DNA from: Knoellia sp. p5-6-4
Lineage (GTDB): Bacteria; Actinomycetota; Actinomycetes; Actinomycetales; Dermatophilaceae
DNA: 64,000 bases
NCBI RefSeq assembly: GCF_029222705.1
Contig: NZ_JARGZF010000001.1
Location: forward strand, 1,918,437-1,982,436
Direction of reading: 5' to 3'
Below the pieces are notes generated by a model, which made no database searches, was not told the origin of the DNA, and worked only from the letters and a program-made list of their open reading frames with translations. This document shows, in pieces, positions 24,330 to 31,799 of the stretch (its first letter is position 1; each line of letters begins with the position of its first letter). A program made the translations under genes and the position numbers.

Positions 24330-25831
24330 CTCGGTTCTCCCGCCGTGCCGCCCCCTGTGGCCAGCGCCTCCAGCGTCGCCCGGGCGCCCCGGGTGTGCAA
24401 CGCGTCCAGGGCAGCGGTGTAGGCGGCCGTGAAGCGCTCGTCGTCGGCCAGCCCGCCGAAGAGGTCTCGGTCGCGGATGAAGGCGAGCGGGTCGTCCTTC
24501 TGCCGCGCGGCCGCCGCCATGACCCGGTCCTTGAGGCGGTCGACGACCTCGATCGGCTCGCCGTTCTCGTCGACGCCCTCGGCGTAGCGGGCCCACGAGG
24601 CCACGACGAGCGCCGACCGCTCGATCTCGCCCCCGCTGCTGAGGTTCTCGCGGATCACGGGCCCGAGCCACTTGGGGATGCGGTCCGAGCTCTCGGCGCA
24701 GAGCCTGGCGAGGGTGTCGCGGATCTCGGGGTTCGCGAAGCGGCCGATGAGCTCGCGGCGGTAGCCGTCGAGGTCGACTCCCGGCACCGCGGGCAGCGTC
24801 GGAGACCCCTCCCGCTCCATGTAGGCGAGGAGGAAGTCGGCGAAGAGCGGGTCCTGGCAGACCTCGTGGGCGTAGCGGTAGCCCGACAGGTGGCCGAGGT
24901 AGCACAGCGCCTGGTGGCTGGCGTTGAGCAGCCGCAGCTTCATCAGCTCGTAGGGGACGACGTCGCCCACCATCTGCACGCCGGCGGCCTCGAAGGGCGG
25001 TCGGCCCTGGCCGAAGTGGTCCTCGAGCACCCACTGGGCGAACGGCTCGCACACCACGGGCCAGCCGTCCTCGACGCCGAACTCCTCGGTCAGCCGGGCG
25101 ATGTCCTCGGGCGACGTCACCGGCGTGATGCGGTCGACCATGCAGTTGGGGAAGGCGACCTCGGCCTCCATCCAGTCGGCGAGACCCCGGTCCTTGAGAC
25201 GGGCGAAGGCGCAGATCATGCGCTTGGCGACGTCGCCGTTGTCGGGCAGGTTGTCGCACGACATCACCGTGAACGGCGCCTCCCCCCGGTCACGCCGTCG
25301 GGCCAGCGCGGCACTGATGTAGCCGAAAACCGTCGAGGGAGCGGCGCCCTCGGCGAGGTCAGCCTGGATGGAGGGGTCGGAGACGTCGAACTCGCCGGTC
25401 ACCTGGTTGACGAGGTAGCCGCCCTCGGTGATGGTGAGCGACACGATCCGCGTGACCGGGTCGGCCAGGCGCGCGACCACGGCCTCGGGGTCGTCGGGGG
25501 CGAACATGGTCTCGACGACCGAGCCGATCACGCGTGGCTCGCGCCGGCCGTCGGGGTGCTTGACGACCAGGGTGTACAGGCCGTCCTGGGAGCGGAGGGT
25601 GTCGATGATCCGGCGGTCGTGCGGCAGCGCGCCGACGCCGCAGATGCCCCACTCGAGGGCCTTGCCGTCGTTCATCAGGCGGTCGAGGTACATCGCCTCG
25701 TGGGCCCGGTGGAAGCCGCCCACCCCGAAGTGGACGATCGACGCGGTGACCTGCGAGCGGTCGTATGCCGGGCGCGCGACGCGCGCGTCCAGGTCACCGA
25801 GCGTGGAGTTGGAGAGGCGCATGGCGCCCAT
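24326..25831 (-). CDS. Mannitol dehydrogenase-family polyol dehydrogenase
   Basis: A 501-residue long-chain polyol dehydrogenase (mannitol 2-dehydrogenase/fructuronate reductase family). The NAD site is IVHFGVGGFHRAHEAMYLD near residue 30. The catalytic region is MKLRLLNASHQALCYLGHL near residue 300, with the Lys-Asn-His triad implied in KLRLLNASH. D-arabinitol 4-dehydrogenases belong to the same family, and the following xylulokinase makes arabinitol or mannitol the likely substrate. I chose the ATG at 25831 because GGGGAGG lies at the right distance; ATG 25849 and ATG 25822 are alternatives. The frame stays open upstream, antisense to the GlgC-like gene, by chance. Confidence 0.86.
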   Translation of the reverse strand: MGAMRLSNSTLGDLDARVARPAYDRSQVTASIVHFGVGGFHRAHEAMYLDRLMNDGKALEWGICGVGALPHDRRIIDTLRSQDGLYTLVVKHPDGRREPRVIGSVVETMFAPDDPEAVVARLADPVTRIVSLTITEGGYLVNQVTGEFDVSDPSIQADLAEGAAPSTVFGYISAALARRRDRGEAPFTVMSCDNLPDNGDVAKRMICAFARLKDRGLADWMEAEVAFPNCMVDRITPVTSPEDIARLTEEFGVEDGWPVVCEPFAQWVLEDHFGQGRPPFEAAGVQMVGDVVPYELMKLRLLNASHQALCYLGHLSGYRYAHEVCQDPLFADFLLAYMEREGSPTLPAVPGVDLDGYRRELIGRFANPEIRDTLARLCAESSDRIPKWLGPVIRENLSSGGEIERSALVVASWARYAEGVDENGEPIEVVDRLKDRVMAAAARQKDDPLAFIRDRDLFGGLADDERFTAAYTAALDALHTRGARATLEALATGGGTAGEPR

Positions 25832-25942
25832 CGTGGCCTCCCCTTCCATCGCCGTCGACCGGGGAGCGGGGGCCCTGCCATCGCCCGGTCGGACCGTTGC
25901 GCACGCAAGGTGAGTGGAGCGCCCTGCGCTTAGGGTTTGCCC

Positions 25943-27175
25943 ATGGGAGCGCGACCGTCCGTCATCGCCATCGTCCAGGCCGGTGGGCAGGGCAGCCGCA
26001 TGGACGTCCTCACCCGTGAGCGGGCCAAGCCGGCACTGCCGTTCGCCGGTGCGTACCGCCTGGTCGACTTCGCGCTGTCGAGCCTGAGCAACAGCGCGAT
26101 CGCCGACGTCTGGCTGTCGGTGCAGTACCAGGCGGCCTCGCTCGACCCGCACGTGGCGGGCGGGCGGCCCTGGGACCTCGACCGCACCCGCGGCGGCTTC
26201 CGGCGCGTGGTGCCCGAGGAGGGGGCCGGCAGCGGCGTCGAGAGCGGGTTCTCGCAGGGCAACGCCGACGACCTGCTGAGGATGCGGGACGAGATCGAGC
26301 GCTCCGGCTCGGACGTGGTGGTGGTGCTGAGCGCCGACCACGTCTTCGCCCTCGACCTCGCCGAGGTCGTGCAGGCCCACCGGGAGTCAGGGGCCGACTG
26401 CACGGTGGTCACCGCCGAGACGAGCAGGACCGAGGCCCGGCACAACGTCGTGGTCCACACCGCTGCCGACGGCCGGGTCACCGGCCTGGACGTCAAGCCC
26501 TCCTCCCCGTCGGGCACCACGGTGGCGACCGAGATCTTCGTCTACCGGACTGCGGCCCTCGTCGACGCCCTCGACAGCCTGCGCCGCGAGCTGGCGGGCG
26601 AGGCGGCCGGTGACGACAGCGGTCTCGGCGACTTCGGGGAGCACCTGCTCCCCTGGCTGGTCGAGAAGGGCGACGTGCGCGCCGTCCCGATCGGCCGCTA
26701 CTGGAAGGACGTGGGCCGCCCGGAGGCCTACCTCGCCGCCCACCGCGACCTCATCGCCGGGCGCATCGACGCCCTCGACGACCTCGAGCACCCGGTGATG
26801 ACCCGCTCACCCGACCGGGCGCCCGGTGTCGTGCGTGCGGGAGCCGAGGTGGAGGACAGCGTCGTGGGTGTGGGCTGCGACGTGCGCGGCCGCGTCGTGC
26901 GGTCGGTGCTCGGCCCGGGCGCCGTCGTCCGGGCCGGTGCGGTCGTCGAGGACAGCGTGCTCTTCGGCGACGTGGTGGTCGAGGCCGGCGCCGAGGTGCG
27001 CACGTGCATCGTGGACGACAACGTGCTCATCGGCCGGGGAGCCCGGGTCGGTGCCGTCGCGCCCTCGAACCGCCCGCGGGACAAGGACATCACGCTCATC
27101 GCCCGTGACAGCAGGATCGCCCGCAACGCCGTGGTCGAGGCGGGTGCCCGGCTCGAGCCGGGCACCCACGCCTGA
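25943..27175 (+). CDS. GlgC-like sugar nucleotidyltransferase (glucose-1-phosphate adenylyltransferase family)
   Basis: A 410-residue protein. The N-terminal nucleotidyltransferase fold has AGGQGSRM, RAKPALPFAGAYRLVDFALS and LSADHVF. YWKDVGRPEAYLAAH stands where GlgC has YWRDVGT. From about residue 285 there are left-handed beta-helix repeats (VRAGAEVEDSVVGVGC, VVRAGAVVEDSVLFGDVVV). It probably makes ADP-glucose or a related NDP-sugar. The several substitutions in the sugar-binding loop mean the glycogen role is not certain. It ends 14 bases before the convergent SGNH hydrolase; its terminator is inside its own coding end. Confidence 0.8.
   Translation: MGARPSVIAIVQAGGQGSRMDVLTRERAKPALPFAGAYRLVDFALSSLSNSAIADVWLSVQYQAASLDPHVAGGRPWDLDRTRGGFRRVVPEEGAGSGVESGFSQGNADDLLRMRDEIERSGSDVVVVLSADHVFALDLAEVVQAHRESGADCTVVTAETSRTEARHNVVVHTAADGRVTGLDVKPSSPSGTTVATEIFVYRTAALVDALDSLRRELAGEAAGDDSGLGDFGEHLLPWLVEKGDVRAVPIGRYWKDVGRPEAYLAAHRDLIAGRIDALDDLEHPVMTRSPDRAPGVVRAGAEVEDSVVGVGCDVRGRVVRSVLGPGAVVRAGAVVEDSVLFGDVVVEAGAEVRTCIVDDNVLIGRGARVGAVAPSNRPRDKDITLIARDSRIARNAVVEAGARLEPGTHA
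27142..27167. terminator. Perfect 26-base palindrome inside the coding end of the GlgC-like gene
   Basis: Arms GGGTGCCCGGCTC (27142-27154) and GAGCCGGGCACCC (27155-27167), encoding the end of the protein (GARLEPGTH). Only 14 bases separate this gene from the convergent SGNH hydrolase gene, so the palindrome is well placed to terminate both transcripts while being translated. Confidence 0.6.
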
Positions 27176-27189
27176 CGTTCCCCCTCAGC

Positions 27190-28239
27190 TCACCGGCTCG
27201 CCCACTCCTGCGCCTGGCGCTGCGACCACGCACGGTCGGCCGCGTCGATGCTGGCGCGGCTGGTGAGGTCGACCCCGGCAGCCCTCGCCGCGGCCCTGGC
27301 GCGCGGGCTGGTGAGGTCGGGCGCCACGAACTCCTTCGGCGTGACCGAGGCATCCATCGCGGCATACGAGCGCTGTTGGGCCGCAAGCGAGTCGGCGCTG
27401 GACACGGCCTTGGCCAGCGCTGCGCTGCCACCGGTGTACGAGGTGCCCACCAGCTTGGGGCTGACCACGACGGCGTAGCCGCTGGCGTGGCCGGGGCGGT
27501 TGGCGTGGTAGGACTCGCTGATGGGGCTCGACAGGCCGTTGACCCACTCCGGGTCGTCGCAGACGGCGTGGCCGACGAAGACCGACGTCGGGTTGGCGAA
27601 GGCGAACCCCTTGTTCGAGGCCTGCGTCGCGGTGCGGCTGTTGAGCAGGTCGGCGGTGGCGTTGAGGCGGGACTCCTCCGTGGGCGAGAACCAGGTCGCC
27701 GCGTTGCAGTCCTCGCCGTTGAAGATGCGCGGGTAGCCGACCACGGTGACCTTCGCGTTCGGGGCCTTGGCGCGGATCGAGGAGTAGAGCGTCGAGAGCC
27801 GGCCCGGCAGCACGTTGTCGATGATGCGCTGCGCGTCGTCGATGGCGCCGTTGCAGTCGCTCATCCACCCGGGCTGGGCGCATTCGGTGAGCACGTCGGC
27901 GAACCCGGCGTCGTTGCCGCCCACCGAGATGGTGACGTGCGTGGTGCCCGAGCCGAGCGCCCCGAGCTGGGTGTTGGTGACGTCGGCCACCGTGGCGCCG
28001 GAGCAGGCGCGGAAGTTCAGGGTCAGGCCCTTGCTCGACGCGAGCAGCGACGGGTACGCGTAGACGGAGCGCTGGCACGACGTGCCGTCGTCGATGTAGC
28101 TGCGGGTGCCTGTGCCCGACGAGTACGAGTCCCCCAGCGCCACATACGAGTTCGCTGCCTGTGCCGGTGCTGCGCTCGCCACGAGTGCGACGGCTGCGGC
28201 CGTCGCGGCGGCAGCGGTGAGTGCGCGGTCGATCCCCAT
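27190..28239 (-). CDS. Secreted SGNH/GDSL-family esterase or lipase
   Basis: A 349-residue exported hydrolase. The signal peptide runs to about residue 28 (AAPAQA). The nucleophile block is ALGDSYSSGTGT near residue 34, block III is SVGGNDAGF, and the catalytic His is in YHANRPGHASGY. This is the layout of the Streptomyces SEST-type esterases. Cysteines at YIDDGTSCQ, FRACSG, CAQPGW, DCNGA, EDCNA and AVCDD suggest three disulfides, consistent with export. The C-terminal 80 residues are Ala/Arg/Ser-rich and look like a flexible tail. Just upstream, GGGTTTG-GCGG-CAAACCC (28300-28317) is a short inverted repeat in the promoter area. Confidence 0.87.
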   Translation of the reverse strand: MGIDRALTAAAATAAAVALVASAAPAQAANSYVALGDSYSSGTGTRSYIDDGTSCQRSVYAYPSLLASSKGLTLNFRACSGATVADVTNTQLGALGSGTTHVTISVGGNDAGFADVLTECAQPGWMSDCNGAIDDAQRIIDNVLPGRLSTLYSSIRAKAPNAKVTVVGYPRIFNGEDCNAATWFSPTEESRLNATADLLNSRTATQASNKGFAFANPTSVFVGHAVCDDPEWVNGLSSPISESYHANRPGHASGYAVVVSPKLVGTSYTGGSAALAKAVSSADSLAAQQRSYAAMDASVTPKEFVAPDLTSPRARAAARAAGVDLTSRASIDAADRAWSQRQAQEWASR

Positions 28240-28446
28240 TGGTTCCCCCTGCGTCGTGTGTGCGGTGGCTGGACTGTAGGGGCGTGGGGTGGCGACAGGG
28301 GGTTTGGCGGCAAACCCTTGCCAACTCCTTAAGAGGCGCTTGGTTGCCGACGTCCGTTGCTGTTCCGGTGGCGGGGCCCGGTGACCTGGCGTAGGAAGAG
28401 GGAGCGCGGCGCAGTGAGGCGCCCCGGTGCAGATGGGAGAACGACG

Positions 28447-28674
28447 ATGAGCGAGACCCCCATGGACGAGATGGGCGAGGGCGTGGCCGACGGCGGCGCG
28501 AACCCGATGGGCCACGACGGTGGCGCGGATGGCGGCGCCGATGGTGGTGCTGACGGCGGCGCGGATGGTGGTGCCGATGGTGGCGCGGATGGTGGTGCCG
28601 ATGGTGGCGCTGACGGTGGAGCCGATGGTGGTGCCGATGGCGGCGCTGACGGCGGTGCCGACTCCGGCGCCTAG
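28447..28674 (+). CDS. DGGA-repeat small acidic peptide (candidate RiPP precursor)
   Basis: A 75-residue peptide. Residues 1-23 (MSETPMDEMGEGVADGGANP, then MGH) form a short leader-like segment. Residues 24-75 are twelve perfect Asp-Gly-Gly-Ala repeats plus a final Asp-Ser-Gly-Ala. There is no signal peptide, Cys or aromatic residue, and the peptide is strongly acidic. AGATGGGAGAACG provides a ribosome site. Eight of the 13 repeat Asp codons are GAT and 13 of 25 Gly codons are GGT, against the strong GAC/GGC bias around it. The repeat units differ by silent changes, so the amino-acid sequence is conserved and this is not a recent DNA expansion. The stop is followed with no gap by the GTG of a JmjC oxygenase gene, which suggests that the peptide is its substrate. 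Confidence 0.75.
   Translation: MSETPMDEMGEGVADGGANPMGHDGGADGGADGGADGGADGGADGGADGGADGGADGGADGGADGGADGGADSGA
28516..28671 (+). repeat. 13-unit, 12-base coding repeat (DGGA)
   Basis: Thirteen in-frame 12-base units (GAY GGN GGN GCN; the last reads GAC TCC GGC GCC). Neighbouring units differ at third positions in almost every case, so protein-level selection rather than slippage best explains their persistence. Confidence 0.95.
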
Positions 28675-29913
28675 GTGACCGCCACCGAGCCGCGCAGGGT
28701 GCCCGTGCAGCACGGGCACCCTGCGCTGTCGCGCCTGGTCTCCTGCCCGCCCGAGGAGTTCGCCGAGAGCTACTGGGGCACCGAGCCCCTGCTCTCCCGG
28801 GCGAGTGACCTGCCGGCGCCCTTCACGGACCTCTTCTCGAACGCTGCCGTCGACGAGCTGGTCTCCGAGCGGGGGCTGCGCACCCCGTTCCTGCGGATGG
28901 CCAAGGACGGCAGCACCCTGCCGGAGCGCTCCTTCACCAGCGGCGGGGGCATCGGCGCCGGCATCGCCGACCAGCTGAGCGACGACCGCCTGCTGCGCCA
29001 GTTCGCCGACGGCGCCACGATGGTGCTGCAGGGCCTGCACCGCACCTGGCAGCCGGTCGTGGCCTTCTCGCAGGACCTGGCGGCCGACCTGGGGCACCCG
29101 GTGCAGGTCAACGCCTACGTCACGCCGGCGCAGAACACCGGTTTCAGCGACCACTACGACGTGCACGACGTCTTCGTGCTCCAGGTCGAGGGCCGCAAGC
29201 ACTGGCGCATCCGCCCGCCGGTGCACTCCCTCCCGCTGCGCGACCAGCCGTGGACCGACCGGCGAGCCGCCGTCGAGCAGGCCGCCCATCGCGAGCCGCT
29301 GGTCGACGCCACCCTCGAGCCCGGCGACTGCCTCTACCTGCCCCGTGGGTTCCTGCACTCGGCCACCGCCCTCGATGCCGTCAGCACCCACCTGACCATC
29401 GGCGTCCACCCGTGGACCCGGCACCACCTCGCCGACGAGGTGCTGCGGGTCGCCCTCGCGCGGGTCGCCGAGGACGTCGCGCTGCGCCGCTCCCTGCCGC
29501 TGGGCGTGGACGCCTCCGACCCCGGCGCGTGGGCCGGTGACCTCGAGCTGGTGCGCGCGGCCGTGCTGCGGACGGTCGGCGAGATCGACGCCTCCGAGCT
29601 GTCCGGCGCGCTCGCGCGGCGGGTCCGCGACGCCCAGCGCGCCGGCCCGGTGCGACCGCTGGCCCAGCTGCGCGCCGCCGAGACGCTGACCCCCGACGGG
29701 CAGCTGCGCGTGCGCCCCCACCTCGCTGCCCGGCTGGGCCCGGTGCGGGACGGGTATGCCGTGCTGGCCAGCCGCGCGGGCGAGGCCAGCCTCGCCGAGG
29801 CGGACGTGGAGCGGGTGCGGCGGTTCCTCGACGAGGGGAGCGCCCTGGTGTCCGACCTGGGGGAGGGCCTGGCTCGCCGACTCCTGCTGCAGGGCATCGC
29901 GGTCCCGGCATGA
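28675..29913 (+). CDS. JmjC/cupin_4 Fe(II)/2-oxoglutarate oxygenase
   Basis: A 412-residue protein of the ribosomal-oxygenase type (cupin_4: RoxA/YcfD, NO66, MINA). The JmjC core has the iron ligands His and Asp in the HYD of SDHYDVHDVFVLQVEG, the 2-oxoglutarate-contacting Lys in GRKHWRI, and the third ligand His in YLPRGFLHSA. The C-terminal 170 residues are helical with a winged-helix-like end, as in this family. Known members hydroxylate Arg or His of ribosomal proteins. Here the gene begins with GTG immediately after the stop of the DGGA-repeat peptide and has no ribosome site of its own, so it is translationally coupled to it. I infer that it hydroxylates the peptide, perhaps on Asp. A ribosomal target is the main alternative. 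Confidence 0.85.
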   Translation: MTATEPRRVPVQHGHPALSRLVSCPPEEFAESYWGTEPLLSRASDLPAPFTDLFSNAAVDELVSERGLRTPFLRMAKDGSTLPERSFTSGGGIGAGIADQLSDDRLLRQFADGATMVLQGLHRTWQPVVAFSQDLAADLGHPVQVNAYVTPAQNTGFSDHYDVHDVFVLQVEGRKHWRIRPPVHSLPLRDQPWTDRRAAVEQAAHREPLVDATLEPGDCLYLPRGFLHSATALDAVSTHLTIGVHPWTRHHLADEVLRVALARVAEDVALRRSLPLGVDASDPGAWAGDLELVRAAVLRTVGEIDASELSGALARRVRDAQRAGPVRPLAQLRAAETLTPDGQLRVRPHLAARLGPVRDGYAVLASRAGEASLAEADVERVRRFLDEGSALVSDLGEGLARRLLLQGIAVPA

Positions 29914-29929
29914 GCGCGATCGCGACCCG

Positions 29930-30823
29930 ATGAACCCGGCGCACTGCGCGACCGCTGCCCGGGAGCGCGGTGACCCCATGGTGGGCACGGCCGCCCCGGC
30001 GCGGCGCTGGCTGCTCATCGAGTACCCCGCGCCCTGGGCCACCCACGCGCTGCAGAGCCGGCTCATCCCACCGCCCCTTGGTGCCCGGCTCGAGGGACTG
30101 GCCCGTTCCCGGGGAGCGCGCGTGCTCCTCGTCCGCCGGCACGGCCGCCGCCGGCTCGAGGGGCCGAAGGCGTGGGCGGTCGTCGACCACGACGCGGGCC
30201 AGCAGTGGGGCATCTGGGAGACGGGCGATGACCTCGCACCGGCTGCGGACGTCTTCGCCGGGGACGTCGTCGCGACCGGACCGCAGGAGCCGGTGCTGCT
30301 CGTGTGTGCCCACGGCCTCCACGACACCTGCTGCGCGGTGCGTGGCCGCCCGGTCGCCGCAGCGCTGGCCGACCGGTGGCCAGAGGCCACGTGGGAGTGC
30401 TCGCACATCGGTGGCGACCGCTTCGCTGCCAACCTGGTCGTCCTGCCCGACGGGGCCTGCTACGGCAACCTGACCGCTGCCTCGGCCGTCCCGGTCGTGG
30501 AGGCGCACCTGTCGGGGACCGTCATCGCCGGGCACCTGCGCGGGCTCAGCACCGAGCCACCGGTGGTCCAGGCGGCGATCGTGGCGGCGCACGCCGAGCT
30601 CGGGCCGGGGGCAGCCCGCGACCTGGTGGGTGACACCGTCACGGCCATCGGTCCCGATGCGTGGCGGGTGCGCCTGGCCGGGCACGGCTCGCTGCCCGCG
30701 GTGGTGGAGGCGACCGTCACACGTCACCGTCGCCCGCCCGCGAAGCTGACCTGCCGGGCGGCTGGTGAGGCCGCGGCATACACCTATGAGGTCAGCGACC
30801 TGCGGGTGCCCGGCGACGGGTGA
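29930..30823 (+). CDS. Sucrase/ferredoxin-like (Suc_Fer, Apd1-like) protein
   Basis: A 297-residue thioredoxin-like ferredoxin-family protein. It has an N-terminal Cys followed by GDPMVGTAAPARRWLLIEYPAPW, a Cys-rich loop CAHGLHDTCCAVRGRP near residue 125, and CSHIGGDRFAANLVVLPDG near residue 160. Cys and His in these motifs ligate a 2Fe-2S cluster in Apd1-like relatives, which are linked to iron and redox homeostasis. I chose the ATG at 29930 because the conserved N-terminal Cys segment would be lost with ATG 29978. It is 16 bases after the JmjC gene and on the same strand. It could feed electrons to that oxygenase or act with a metal-binding product. Its 3' end overlaps the convergent DUF2177 gene by 32 bases. 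Confidence 0.82.
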   Translation: MNPAHCATAARERGDPMVGTAAPARRWLLIEYPAPWATHALQSRLIPPPLGARLEGLARSRGARVLLVRRHGRRRLEGPKAWAVVDHDAGQQWGIWETGDDLAPAADVFAGDVVATGPQEPVLLVCAHGLHDTCCAVRGRPVAAALADRWPEATWECSHIGGDRFAANLVVLPDGACYGNLTAASAVPVVEAHLSGTVIAGHLRGLSTEPPVVQAAIVAAHAELGPGAARDLVGDTVTAIGPDAWRVRLAGHGSLPAVVEATVTRHRRPPAKLTCRAAGEAAAYTYEVSDLRVPGDG

Positions 30824-31229
30824 TGCTGCGCCACACCACGACGGTGCCCGCGCTGACGGCGGCGGCCAGGAACGCCCCCCAGGCCAGGTCGACCGGCACC
30901 AGCGCGGCGGGGAACCCCTCGAGCACGGCAAGGCTCGTCAGGTCCCAGGTCGCGTAGGTCACCAGGCCGAAGAAGGCGCCGTCGCGTCCTGCCAGCGCGA
31001 GGGAGTCCCGCTCCACGGCCGGCCGGATGACGAAGTGGGTGAGCCCGAGCAGGAAGAGGACGTAGAAGCCGACGGCCGCGGCTGCTTTCGGCTCCTCGGC
31101 CAGCAGGTCGCCGAGGAGCCGGTCGTAGAGGGAAGTCGCCACGACGGTGAGCCAGACCAGGTCGAGGACGACGAACAGCGCGGCCGCGACACCCAGCATC
31201 CCGAGCCAGCGCCGACCGGCCGTTCGCAT
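30792..31229 (-). CDS. DUF2177-family membrane protein
   Basis: A 145-residue protein with four predicted membrane segments: LGVAAALFVVLDLVWLTVV, AVGFYVLFLLGLTHFVI, GAFFGLVTYATWDLTSLAVL and LAWGAFLAAAVSAGTVVVW. The ATWDLTSLAVL segment is characteristic of DUF2177. Function is unknown. It overlaps the convergent Suc_Fer gene by 32 bases at the 3' end, and the small cupin gene lies 16 bases upstream on the same strand. Confidence 0.82.
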   Translation of the reverse strand: MRTAGRRWLGMLGVAAALFVVLDLVWLTVVATSLYDRLLGDLLAEEPKAAAAVGFYVLFLLGLTHFVIRPAVERDSLALAGRDGAFFGLVTYATWDLTSLAVLEGFPAALVPVDLAWGAFLAAAVSAGTVVVWRSITRRRAPAGR

Positions 31230-31245
31230 GGGGGCAGGTCCCGGC

Positions 31246-31581
31246 TCAGCCGTGGAGGGCCACGGTCAGCAGCACGGCCGAGTCCTCGAGCGCGTCGAGT
31301 CCGTGGCGACGGGGTGGCACCGCCACCACCTGGCCGGCCCGCAGCACCCACTCCTCGTCGGTGGTCTTGAGGCGGACCCGCCCGGTGATGACGTGGAGCA
31401 GCGCGGCAGGGGGCGAGTCGTGCTCGCCCATCTCGGCGTCCGTGGTCAGCGCGATGACGGTGGAGCGCTGGACCGACCCGGACACGATGGTCTCGGCGGC
31501 CCGGCCGGAGGCGGCCCGTTGCGCCTCGCCCAGCAGTCGTCCCGCGACCTCGTGCAGGTCGGTCACCTGGGGTGTCGTCAC
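31246..31581 (-). CDS. Small cupin-domain protein
   Basis: A 111-residue single cupin barrel: AEMGEHDSPPAALLHVITGRVRLKTTDEEWVLRAGQVVAVPPRRHGLDALEDSAVLL has the shape of the two cupin motifs, with His in the first and His in the second. A longer ATG (31656) exists, but the GTG at 31581 is preceded by GGGAGG at the right distance and homology starts there. Ligand and function are unknown; it may be a stress-response cupin. It is probably co-transcribed with the DUF2177 gene. The 218 bases between this start and the next gene (31800) show only ordinary promoter-like sequence. Confidence 0.78.
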   Translation of the reverse strand: MTTPQVTDLHEVAGRLLGEAQRAASGRAAETIVSGSVQRSTVIALTTDAEMGEHDSPPAALLHVITGRVRLKTTDEEWVLRAGQVVAVPPRRHGLDALEDSAVLLTVALHG

Positions 31582-31799
31582 GACAGCCTCCCGTGGCTGG
31601 TTGGCGCTGCTGGTCCGAGCGGCGGCAGCGGACCCTGGTGGGTCAAGGGCATTCAAGCAAAGTGGGTGGAGGCTTGCCTGCTGTGTCCGGCTGACCTGCG
31701 GTTATCGTGGCGACCTGGCCAGCACGGACCGGGGGGCCACCCCAGGCCGGCATCCCGCTTCAAGGGGCGGCGGTCGTCCCGCCGAGGAGGAGCACGACC

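Noticed and set aside
25850-26380. Extended N terminus of the polyol dehydrogenase, antisense to the GlgC-like gene
   Set aside because: The sequence is His/Arg/Gly-rich with no domain. The family's conserved N terminus begins just after ATG 25831, which has a good ribosome site.
28516-28671. DGGA repeat read as an RTX calcium-binding or collagen-like repeat
   Set aside because: RTX units are nine residues with hydrophobic positions; here the period is four and there are none. Collagen needs a period of three.
28516-28671. CRISPR-like or minisatellite array
   Set aside because: There are no spacers. The units are in frame, translated and silently diverged.
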